A DNA stretch of 64,000 nucleotides, taken from NCBI GenBank assembly GCA_965112735.1, contig OZ218950.1, positions 7,254,001 to 7,318,000 of the forward strand, written 5' to 3'. This document shows positions 48,601 through 60,752 of the stretch, in pieces. Both the position numbers and the translations under genes were made by a program. How positions within the stretch are numbered: the stretch's first letter is position 1; each line of letters begins with the position of its first letter. The DNA is from Phaeosaccion multiseriatum (Eukaryota; Ochrophyta, other classes). The notes beneath the pieces were generated by a model that had not been told where the DNA came from, searched no databases, and saw only the letters and a program-made list of their open reading frames with translations.

Positions 48601-51482
48601 TAACGCTCAGCTTGCCACTCTCATCGGCGTCGAAGGACTCGAACACCATCCTCGCCTTACCCCTGCCCTTGCCCTTGCTCCCTCCCCCTCCCTCCTCCCT
48701 CAGTTGCATTCTGAAACGCTCCAACACCTCGAGCACCCCCTGAGACCCCGCCCCTCGTCGCCCCCCTCGGGACGGTGTCCTGGCCTTGTCGTAAGCAGCC
48801 TGGGCCCTCTTCCTCTGCCTGGCCTTGAGTGTGGCCTCGGGGGTGCGCACAAAGGTCAAAATGTCCGCCCAGCTCACCCCTTCACTCCCTTCACCCCCCC
48901 CCCCGAAGAGCCTGACGAAGTCGGTTGCATCCCTCAGAGTGACTCCTTGAAAGGTTCCGATGTCCCCGATGGCCTTGAGCAGCTCTGGAGCCGTTACAAG
49001 GCCGTCGCCATTTGTGTCGAGTGTTTCAAACGCCTCCTCCAGGGATGTGCCCATCTGTTCGACCTTGAGCAGCGTCCTGAGGCAGAGAGAGGGAGGGACG
49101 GAGGGATGGCAGTGGACGGGGAGGAGGTCAGGTGAATGGAGTCATATGGGGCCATAATTTGGTGGGCGACAAGAGAAAGGAGGACAAAGACAGAGTTTGT
49201 CCCGTCCTGCGCAGACAGAGCAGAGCTGAGCACACCAGAGCAGTTGGTGATACAGAGCAGAGTATATGGCATCCCTCCTCCCTGCCCATCTACCTCCTGA
49301 GCTTGCTGCCCACGTCCACTTTGTAGTCCCTCCCCATGAAACGCATGAACTCGCTCAGGCTCACGCTGCCGTCGCCGGACAGGTCGAAGTGCTGTTGTTT
49401 TGTTGACATGATGAAAATATAGGAGCGAGTTGGTGCAGGTTTCGATACAGTGCCATCCATCCGTCCCATCCATCTATTGCCATCCGTCCCCTCCATCTAT
49501 TGCCATCCGCCCCATCCATCTATTGCCATCCGTCCCCTCCATCTATTGCCATCCGCCCCATCCATCTAGTGCCATCCGTCCCATCCATCTAGTGCCATCC
49601 GCCCCATCCATCTATTGCCATCCGTCCCCTCCATCTATTGCCATCCGCCCCATCCATCTAGTGCCATCCGTCCCATCCATCTAGTGCCATCCGCCCCATC
49701 CATCTAGTGCCATCCGTCCCATCCATCTAGTGCCATCCGTCCCATCCATCTATTGCCATCCGTCCCCTCCATCTATTGCCATCCGCCCCATCCATCTATT
49801 GCCATCCGTCCCCTCCATCTATTGCCATCCGTCCCATCCATCTAGTGCCATCCGCCCCATCCATCTAGTGCCATCCGTCCCATCCGATCCAATACCTCAC
49901 CTTGAGCACCGCCTGCACTTCCTCCCCATCAAAAGCCTCAAACACTTTGAGTTTGTGCAGCCCCTGTCTGAGCTCCTCCACATCCATGTAGCCGTCGCCA
50001 TCTTTGTCGAAGTGCTTGAAGCACTCCTCCAGGGGGGTGCCAAGCTCCTCAGCCTTGAGCAGCACGAGGCGAAGTTTGCGTTCCAGTGGACTGTCTGTAG
50101 CAGTGTAAGGCCTGGGGGGAGGGGAGAGGAGGAGGAAAGTGAGACCATCCCCTCTCTTCCCCTTCCACTGCCATCCCCTCTCTTCCCCTTCCACTGCCAT
50201 CCCCTCTCTTCCCCTTCCACTGCCATCCCTTCTCTTCATCTTCCACTGCCATCCCCTCTCTTCCCCATCTACTGCCATCCCCTCTCTTATTGCCGCACCT
50301 GCCCATGAAGCAGAGGAACTCCCTTAGAGACACGAATCCGTCGCCATCTGTATCGAAGCGGCGAAGCACCAACTGCACCTGCTGGGCAGAGATGTCCTCC
50401 TCCTTGAGCACTCCCAAGGACGTGAGGCACTTGGGAGAGAGGGTGGAGAGAGCCACGCGTGTTGGGAATACGAGGCAGTTGTGAGTCGACAGCTGTGAGG
50501 AGCAGAGAGCCCTCCCTCCATTACATTGCCTCCTCTCTCCTCTCCTCCTCCGCAGGACCCACCCCAGACCCACCACCCACACCCATGCCCACCCCACCAT
50601 ACACCCCCCCCTCCTTCCCCTCCTTCCCCCTCACCTCCTGTAGCTCTGCGGCTGTGAGCTTCCCACTCTTATCCTTATCGAACACCCCAAAGGAAGCCTC
50701 CAGAGAAGCTCCCCCCTGTTCTTCGGCCCTCAGCAACACCTTTTTGAGTCGGGCTTCTGCCACCGCCGTCGGAGAGTACTCTACTCCCATGAGCTCCATG
50801 AAGGAGCGGAGACCCACGCTGCCGGTTCCGAGGGGATCGAAGCGGGCCATAAGCTTACGCACCTAGTTACGTAAGGAAAGTGAGAAGAAGAAGGGGTGAG
50901 GTGAGGTGAGGTGAGATGGGGAAGACAATCCCTCCATTGACTTACTACCCACCCATTGACTTACTACCCACCCATTTAGTTACGACCCACCCATTAACTT
51001 ACTACCCACCCATTGACTTACTACCCACCCATTGACTTACTACCCACCCATTGACTTCCCCCCCCCCCCTACGCACCTCTGAGGTGGGAAGCGCGTCGAA
51101 GACCCCAAGGTCCTTGAGTGCCGTGTCGAGCTCCTCCAGGCTGACGGAGCCGCTGCCGTCCTTGTCGAAGTGAGAGAATACCTCCGCTACAGACGTGCCA
51201 AGGCCCTCTGCCTTATGCAGGATGGCCTGAGGGGGAGGGGAGGGGGGAGGCCACACACAGGCGTATGGGTAAAGGTGGGCATATGGGCATATGGGCATAT
51301 GGGCAGGCAGCCAGGCAGCCAGGCAGCCAGGCAGACGATGGGGCGATTCCAGAGGGGATCAGAGGGGGGAAAAGTCAACGTCGGTGCCCTCCCTCCCTCC
51401 CTCCCTCCCCCCCCCCCTCTCTCCCTTCTCGCAAGCACACTCTCTTTCCCTCTCTCCCTTTCCATCTCTCTCCTTCAATCCC

Positions 51483-51522
<40 letters not shown>

Positions 51523-54500
51523 GCACCTTCAATTTCCGCTCGCTGGCCAGCTCCCCTGAATACCTCCTCCCCACGAAGGCCATCAACTCCTTCAGCCCGA
51601 CTGACCCCGAGCCGTCGGTGTCAAGAGCCCTCAGCAGCCTGTCCACCTCTTGTTTGGGCATCGCTTGCAGCACCCCAAGCTCACTCAGAGCCCTCTCTAA
51701 CGCCTTCAGGCTAAGCTCTCCGCTGCCGTCCTCATCCATTGCCCCGAAGGAATCTTCAACGTCGAGCCCTTTGGCTTCTGCACGGAGGAGGGCGGCGCGG
51801 AGACGAGCCTGGAGCACCGAGCTGCCGTTCCACTCGCGCCCGAGAAACTGGGGAGGGGGGAGGGGGGAGGGAGGAGGAGGAGGAGGAGGAGGAGGAGGAG
51901 GAGGAGGAGGAGGAGGAGGAGGAGGAGGAGGAGGAGGAGGAGGAGGAGGAGGGGGGGGAGGAGGGAAGAGGCGCGAAATGTCCGTGATGAGTAGGAGAAG
52001 AAGAAAAACCGGACCTACAATCGAGCTTCGCTGCTCGTCCCAGACTACAGCCCCGAGGGGGACTACAGCCCCGAGGGGGAACACCCCCTCCCCAAGCCTT
52101 CCCAATGATGTGATGCACGCACGCACCTGCATGAACTCTTTCAGGTCGACTTGTCCATCCCCGTCCTTGTCCATGCGTTGGAGCAGCGCCTGGTGGCAGG
52201 ACAAGTCAGTCAGTCAGTCAGTCAGTCAGTCAGCGGCGTCAAGACGCACAACGGTACGTGAGTGTGCACAGACCTCCCTCTCTCCCTCCCCCCACCTCCC
52301 CCACACCCCTCCCTCCTTCCCCCTCTCCATCTCACTCTCTCTTACCTCCAGATCCTGCTTCACCCCCTTCCCCTCCAGGAGCCCCCCCCCCCACCTCCTG
52401 AGCTGGTCCCCCAGCTCCCCCTTGCCAACGCCCCCACTCCCATCCTTATCCAACACCCCGAACACCTCCTCCAGGCTCGATCCTTTGGCCTCGGCTCTCA
52501 GCAGCACCTTCCTCACTCTTGCCTCCAGCGCTAGGCCAGGGCGGTAGGGGAAGCCTGCCCAGCGCAGAAACTCTTGGAGGCTCACACATCCACTGCCATC
52601 TGCATCGAATTTCTTCAGCACGAGCAACAGGTCCTTGCGAGGGGGAAGCACTGCCGTATCAGTATCACCAACCCCCCTACTTCCTTTACCATTGCCTTTC
52701 CCTCCTCCTCTCCCGCCCGTCCCACCAACGGCTGTAGCACCACCCCCCCCTCCCTTGACGAGGCTCCCCACGGCTTGAATAAACTCATCCGCGTCGAGCT
52801 CCCCCGACCCGTCCGTATCAAAGGCAGCAAACGCCTCAGCCACGGAAACCCCCTTCGCCTCGGCCCTTGCGAGCACTCTCCTCAGCTGGAGCTCCACCCG
52901 CCCCGCCCTAGAGGCCGTTAGATCACCAACTGCTCCCCTTCCTTGTTGGCGGGCCTGTATGAAGAGAACAAACTCTCTGCAGCTGACCTTGCCGTCCCCG
53001 TCCGAGTCCATTCGGTTCAGAAGCACTCGCACGTGCTCATCACGCATCACCTTTTGGACAGGGGGGTAACGGGGGTATAACACGGGTATGACACGGGGTA
53101 TGACAGGGGGTATGACAGGGGGTATGACACATTGGAGTTGAGCATCCATCGCTTTGCCATCAGTTCCCCTCCATAAATCAGAGTCCTCGCCCCTCCCTCC
53201 CTATGCCAGTTGGTGACGCGATGCGACACATCGTCGCCAAGCCTCACTCACCTCATGCACGCCGAAGCTCCTGAGCATCTGTTCCAGCTCCTGCAGCGTC
53301 AGCCGTCCGTTGCCATCCCCATCAAACTGCCTGAACACAGCCTCCAGACTCATCGCACAGCAGCCGTCCCCTCCCTTCCGCTGAGCCTTGGCTACCACCT
53401 CTACCAACCGCTTCTCCAGCAGCCTTCCGTTGGGCACATCGAGTAAGTGCAGGAGAGGCCCCTTGTACTTGACCCTGCCCCTCCCGCTGCCCCTGAACCT
53501 CCGCACGAGAAGCATGAGCTCGTCGTAAGTCATGCTGTCGCCATCGCTGAGACTCGAACCCGCACCCCTCCTCCCCCTAACCCCCGAGTGCCTGCGTCCG
53601 TCGTCGCCCCCCGCCGCCCCCGCCACGTCCATCCGGCCCGTGAGTGCAAGCTCCGGCGCAGAGTCGGTGAGGGGCCTGGCCCTGACCTTGTGCCTGGGTC
53701 TGTGCCTGCCATGCGCTGCAGTCTCCACCAGCCCCTCCATCCCCCCTCCCTGCTGCCGTACCACCAACTGCTGTTGTTGCTGGTTGATGTGGGCGTGGCT
53801 CGTGCCGTGGCGCCAGTCGATAGCGTGGCCGCTCCTCGGCGGTCGGTGCACATTGCTTGGCGGTCGCTTCCCCCTCCCGCTGCCCAGACTGCCCTCGTTG
53901 CTCGCCAGTACCTCAATGAGTCCCACCACCACTCCTGAGGAGAGAGAGCCGTGATGGATCGATGTCACGCCGTCGGACCCGCCTGCAGGAAAGCGTTGAG
54001 GAGGGAGGGTGGGGTATGGGGAGAGGGGCACGGGGGGGGGTAGGGAGGGAGGGAGGGAGGGGTGTTAGAAAGAGAGGAAGCAAGCATTACGACAGCCTTG
54101 CTACAGCCCTGCGACAGCCCTGCGACAGCCCTGCGACAGCCTAACGACACGCAGTAGGAGACTCCTCTGCGGCTTGTGCGGCTTGTGCGACGGCTCCTTC
54201 TGCGGCTCAAAGCTTCAACATCGTCGCGTAAGATACGAACGTAAGGGCTTGTTTCACAACCTCTAAGTACGCACACACCCACCCACACACGCACGCACAC
54301 ACACACACGCTTACCTCTTCCCCCGTCAGACACCACCTCAAGTTCCAGCGCGGTCTTAACGAGGGCCTTCCCCTGCCGCAGGAGGGCGGAAAGTGGGAGG
54401 GCACAGGTGCCCAAGTGCAACAGGGCGTCGGCGTCCCAAACGTCAATGAAGAGGGCCTTGTCGCTGAGGTAGTCTGCGAAGTGAGCGGCCTCGAAGGGCT

Positions 54501-57284
54501 GCAGTTGGGATGTATCGATGCTGTGGCGGATGGCCAGGGAGGGCTCGTCCTTGCCGTAGCGGGTCTGGGGAGGAAGGGAGGGAGGGAGGGAGGGAGGGAG
54601 GGAGGGAGGGAGGGAGGGAGGGAAGGAGGGAAGGAAGGAGGGAAGGGAGGTAGGGAGGGAGGGAGGGAGGGAGGGAGGTGATGGTTTAGCAGAGGAAAGG
54701 AGGGAGGGAGGGCTGTCCCTTGTCGTTGGTATTGGTAGTGAGTGCCCTTGCTGTCCGTTCGCGGATGGAGGGAGCAGAACAAAGGAACACAGCGCCTTCC
54801 CTTCCAGGCCTTCCCCCTCCCTCCCGAGTCCGCCCTTTCATGTCACGCCCGCGCCACCCCCCTCCTCCTGCCCCTCCCTCCCCTCCTTGTTCCCTCTTAC
54901 CTCCCTCACTAGCACCCTGAGGGCCCCCGCATCGTCCTGCCCTCTGTATGCCCTGAGCCTCATCCTCTCAGTGCGAGTGGGCAAACACGTGTAGAACTGG
55001 TATGTCAGGTAGATGCTGGCGGGCAGGGGCATGCTCGCTTTGGGGCAACGGTAGCCCGCGAACTGAGAAGCAAAAGTTTCAGTTTGGGCAGAGAGAGAGG
55101 GGGCCGTGACGGGTGTAGAGAGAGAGAGCGAGAGGCGAGAGAAAGGGAGAGTGAGACAGGGAGTGAGAGGGGAGAGCAATCAGAGGGAGAAGGGGAGGGG
55201 GGGGGGGCAGAGAAAGAGAAGGGAGACAGGAATAGCGAGGGATAAGAGGGAGGGAGAGAGGAGGGAAGCGTGGAGAGGGAGAGAGGAGGGAAGTGTGGAG
55301 AGGGAGAGAGGAGGGAAGCGTGGAGAGGGAGAGAGGAGGGAAGTGTGGAGAGGGGAGAGAGGAGGGAAGTGTGGAGAGGGAGAGACGAATTCGAATTCGG
55401 CCGCGTGAGTCCGTCTAAGTGGAGCTGGAGGAGGGGAGGAGGAGGGGAGGAGTCGCGGCACCGCATGTACCCCGGGGGGGTTGCACGAGCTACAGAGCCC
55501 CCCGGGGGATAACAAGCATCAGGCATTAGATCCCCCCGAGCTACGTAAGTACATACGTAACCCACCTGAAGCACGACATCGTTGAGTTTAAGCCTGTCAT
55601 TGGCCTCTATGTCGAGGTCGAAGGCCTCTAAATCGCCCGTCAGCAGCCCCGCCGTGTCCGTGCCTCTATCCCGTGAGTACAGCGTGTCGTGCATCACGTC
55701 CTGGAAACCGAAGCGGCTCATGCGCGTGCGGTCAGCGCGGCTCAGGCCCTCCGCCCCGAGGGGGGACCGGCCGCCCACCCCCACCGCCGTGGGCCCATAG
55801 TCCTCCAACATGGCCTGCCCGCCCCCGGGGTGCTGCTGCCCATATGCCTGCTGCTGCTGCTGGAGGAAGAAGTCGGTTTGCATGCCTCGATCCTCGACGT
55901 GGAGGGGCGCCTGTGGTAATAGCGATTGGGGGGGGGGGGGGGCACACAAGACACCCAACAACAGCAAGGTCAGGTCGAGCCGGGTTGGACAGTTAAGGAG
56001 CAGTGGAGAAGCGGAACAGTTCAATTGTGTGAACTCCACACACCCACCCGCGCTTCTTCCCTTCCTTTGTGCATGTACCAACAGCACCAAGAGCCCCTCC
56101 CATCCGACACAGATGGCGTACTCTCAACCCCATACCACCGCCTGCCCTACCTGCAGCGTCTGCCCGAGCAAGCTATCCCTTGCGGGCGGCACCTTCAGCC
56201 CCCTGCCCCCCCTCCACTGGTCCCAATCCTCCGGCCGCCCCCCTGGAGTCCCCCTGAGGCTGCTGCCGTCGGAGTCTCCTGCCACGAGGCTCATCTCCAT
56301 TTCGAGCCGGCGTGCCTCCGCCTCGGCCTTCAGGCGGGCCAGCTCCTTCTCTCTGTGGGGACGGAAGGAAGGGAAGGGAGTGGATGGATAGATGGATGGA
56401 TGGATAGAAGGAAGCAAGTGGATGGATGGATGGATGGATGGGTGGATGGAAGCAAGTGGATGGATGGATGGATAGAAGGAAGGAAGTGGATGGATGGATG
56501 GATAGATGGATGGAAGCACATGGATGGATGGATGGATAGAAGGAAAGAAGGAAGGCAGTGGATGGATGGATGGATGGATGGATGGATGGATGGATGGATA
56601 GAAGTAAGCAAGTGGATGGATAGATGGATAGGTGGATGGAAGGAAGGCAGTGGATGGATGGATGGATGGATGGATGGATAGAAGGAAGGAAGTGGATGCA
56701 TCGATGGATGGATGGATGGAAGCAAGTGGATGCATGGACGGATGGATGGATGGAAGCAAGTGGATGGATGGAAGGAAGGAAGTGGATGGATGGATGGATA
56801 GAAGGAAGGCAGTGGGTGGATGGATGGATGGATAGATGGATGGATTGATGACAACAAGGACGCGAAGGGGAGAAAGGGAGGGCATAACAAGGACGAGAAG
56901 GGGCGGGCATATTGGCGGGCATATTGGCGGGCATATTGGGGGGCATATTGGGGGGCATATTGGGGGGCATATTGGGGGGTTGATGAGACAAATGAAAGCA
57001 AGTCAAAGCCAAGTCAAGCCAAGCCAAGCCAAGCCACGCCAAGCAGGCCGAAAGGGGGGAAGGGAAGTGCACAAAAGGACAAGCCACCGCAAGCAGGCCG
57101 AAAGGGGAAAGAGAGGCACAAAAGGACAAGCCACAAAAGAGGCCTGTTATGGAGAGAGGGCACAGCTTCACAGCTAACATAGACAGACAAACAGCCAGTC
57201 AGCCAGCCAGCAAGCCAGCCAGCCAGCAAGCCAGCCAGCAAGCCAGCCAGCCAGCAAGCCAGCCAGCCAGTCAGCCAGCCAGCA

Positions 57285-57327
<43 letters not shown>

Positions 57328-57368
57328 AAGCCACCCAGCAAGCCAGCAAGCCAGCCAGCCAGCCAGCT

Positions 57369-57400
<32 letters not shown>

Positions 57401-57401
57401 C

Positions 57402-57434
<33 letters not shown>

Positions 57435-60400
57435 ACGGGCTCGCGGACTGGCGCATCTTCTCTACAGAGTTTGCCCACACCCGCCTGCCTTTTCCTTCTT
57501 TTCCTTCTTACTTCATTCATCCCACCCACCTTCCCCTCCCTCCTCACCTGCGCTTCCGCTCCCTCTCCTTCTCGCGCTTGAGCAGCTTGGCTTTCTTGGC
57601 AGCTGCCGCCGCCCTCTTCCTCCTCCTGTCACCCTCTCCGTCGCTGTCCGCGCTCGATACAGATGGAACCTCGCTCTCCTCTTCCTCTTCGTCCTCCTCC
57701 TCCTCGCTCCTTGTGCCCCCCGACATACTCTCATCCTCATCCTCATCCTCCTCCTCCCCCTCCTCCTCCTCCTCCTCCTCCCCCTTTCCCCAGCGCTTGT
57801 CCCACTGAGATGGCTCAATGTCACTCTCGTCCTCGTCTTGCTGCGGGGTCTCGTCCCTTACCCTCCCTCCCTCTTCGTCAAAGGCGCGGACATCGAAGAA
57901 CACGCTGCTGCTGCTGGCGTTACGAGTCTCCTCTGTGTGAAGTTTGAGTTTCGGTTTTGGGGTTGAGTGTTTAGTTTTCCGAATTGGGGGGGGAGGAATT
58001 GCTGACCCCTATTCAATACACACACACACACACACTCACACACACTCACACACACACAAGAGAGAGCGAGAGAAGTGTACCCACCCGGATTGGTGTAGAC
58101 GAGGTCCCTTGTGACCATCCTCACGGCTCTGTCGGAGGAAAGGGAGAGCTCCACGTCCATCGCGTCAGAGCCTCGGGCCGTGTTGCGCAGACGCAGGCGC
58201 CGCCCGTCGAAGGGCACGAACACCTGCAGCGCAGCAGTTACATGCAAGCAGTTACATGCAGCAGTTACATGCAGCAGTTACATGCAGCAGTTACATGTGC
58301 ATGTTTAGAATTAGAGAAGCCCATAATCAATCATTGGCTTACTTCAGCCCACCCCCGCACACAACCACCTACTCACGCACACAAGCAAGCACGCACACAT
58401 GCAGGCGCACACACGCACACACGCACACACGCACGCACGCACCTGCATGCCCAGAACGACGGGTAGAGCGGCCTGCTGCAGCTCCGCTCGGGCGGCGGAG
58501 AGGGGGTCCATCGACGATGCCCCCCCCCTACCCCGCATACCCCCTCCTCCTCTGCGCCCCCCCCCCCCTCCTCCTTCAGAGTTGTCGCCATTTGAAGACA
58601 GCCGAGCCCTGGTGCGAATGGTGTACTCCACCACGACAACGAGCGTCGCCAACTCATGCTTGACGAAACCGCCAACCTCCAAAGCGTCCAACCCACTTGC
58701 CAGCATGAGTATGTCTGGCGCCTCTGTCTGTTCGAGGGAGGCATCCACCCAGCCGCCCAAGGAACCGCCTCCGCCTGAGCCGTCACCGCCGCCGCCACCA
58801 CCCATATGACTGCTGCCACCCTCCCCGCTGCTACCCCCCGGGAGCACGAGGGAGTGCCCGTTGTGGAAGGACACTTTGACCCTGCGGTCCAGTACCTTGC
58901 TCTTGACGGCTGAGCTGTCACTTGCCTGAAGAGGATCGGCAGAGGCGTGTGTGTGGGACATTGGAAGGACATGGATACAGGCGTATGGGTAGATGGGAGG
59001 GAGCGCATACACTGTCCATATACCTGCAGATGTGCTGTACTCACCTGTGTGCTGACGAGGGATTGCGTGGTCCTCAGCGCTGCCACACCCCTCTTGAGCG
59101 TGCTCTGACGCACCTCCTGGGCGGGCACCTCCTGTTACAGTTACACAGTTACAGTTTAAAAGGCACGTACGTCAGGGGGGTGGGGGGTAGCAAGACAGAG
59201 AGAGTCAGAGCGAATAGGAAGAAGAGGGGATAGGCCGTACAAGATGGAATGGCCCATACACTTCCAACATTGGCCGATAGTCCTCTAACATGGGACGGGC
59301 CCTGCGCACCTGCAGAAGGTGCTTGAGCATGGCCCTTTCGAAGGCCTCCCGCCCGGGGATGTGCACGCGCAAGTTGGTGAGTCGGAACGTCAGGGTGGGC
59401 GCCAGTTGAGGACGCAGGGGCCGGGGCACAAGCCTGCTGCCAAGGGAAAGGGTTCGTTCGGTGCATCGATTAAGGTCTGTGTCAGCCATCCACTGCCGTC
59501 CCTACCATCCACTACCATCCCTCCCTCCCATACCTGCTGTGCCTCTTGCGTCCCCCCTGGTCCTCCAGCTTGAAGCCGAGCACGTTGCCCACGAAGACCG
59601 CCCCGTCCTCTGCCTCCCCCCCGTCCACTGCCATCCCCCTTCGCATTGTGGTCCCCAGCCCCGAGCCGCCTCCCCACGGCAGCTGCACCCTGCGCTCCCT
59701 GACACCAGGCACCGGGTCCAGGCCGCTGACAATCTCGTCCTCTCGGATGAGGTGCTTGGCGTCCAACAGTTTGTCAAACGCCTTGGGGAGTTGGTGATAC
59801 AGAGGAGAGGAAGGAGGGAGACAAGAGAGGATGGCAGAAAAATTAGCGATTGTATCAAGATCAAGAGATTGGACTCATCTCGCTGGACTTAGTGTATCGC
59901 CATTCTCTTCCCCTCTTACTCCTTCTCACCTGCAGCGTGAACCACAGGCTGCACCCCGGAATAGCGCTCTCCCCCATACTCCCCCAGTCCTCCTCCTGGA
60001 AGAAGAGGAGATTCCTCGGGGTTCCGTGGTACACATCCCTGCTCTGTATCGCTCGGAGCTCGTTGGGGCCAAAGCATTGGATGACAGTCCAGCCACAGCC
60101 GAACTGTTTGCCCATCTCGAGGCCGTGTTCGTCGTCCATCTCTGTAGGGATACAGGCAGAAGCATATTGGGAAGGAGGGGATAGATTGAGGCGTATGGGT
60201 AGGCAACAGAGGGGGTTTGAGTTGTCGGCGGCGTGAGGGGGGGCATGAGAAAGCACACTTCCCTTTCGTATTACCCACTCCTTCTCCCCACCCCACCCCC
60301 CATATGCCTCTACCCACCTGTGGCCACGAGCTCCACCACAGCGATGCAGTTGGGATCCTCAAAGCTTGTGTACCAATACGCCACGTCATCATGCAGCGTC

Positions 60401-60693
60401 GTCACGTCCTCCTCATCCGACTCGTCGCCATCCATGAAGTCCGAGTCCGAAGAGGAGCCCGAGCCGTCCCCCCACCTGTTTCTGTTTCTGCCGCTCTCGG
60501 CTCTTCGCTTGGCGCTTCGCTTAGCTCTTCGCTTGGCTGCCTTGCTGGCCTTGGTCTTGCTGGCTCTGCTGCTCTTGCTCTTGCCGCGGCGCGAGCGTGT
60601 GGCGTTCGAGTTGTACATGACCCTACCCATGTCCTCGTCGTCCTCGCCTTGGGAGTTAGGGAGAGAGGGAGAGGGAGGGGGGGGTGGGGAGGG

Positions 60694-60752
<59 letters not shown>

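Larger units (their letters stand above)
47840..53540 (-). other. EF-hand array (about 22 units) within nephrocystin-4
   Basis: Encodes residues about 1540-2690. Full 12-residue loops run in order: [228 protein letters not shown] and [12 protein letters not shown]. Two strongly decayed loops lie at the start ([12 protein letters not shown]) and mid-array ([12 protein letters not shown]). Most loops keep the acidic residues at positions 1, 3 and 12 needed for calcium. Loops alternate a/b, with a helical linker resembling LRAEAKGxSLEExF before each a-type hand. Confidence 0.92.

Noticed and set aside
47312-49135. 607-residue plus-strand open frame
   Set aside because: It is the antisense shadow of nephrocystin-4 exon 46481-49076. 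The minus frame encodes EF-hands and NPHP4 motifs; the plus frame has no domain.
52040-52090. GACTACAGCCCCGAGGGG direct repeat near exon 52127
   Set aside because: Only two copies in an intron; too short to support a function.
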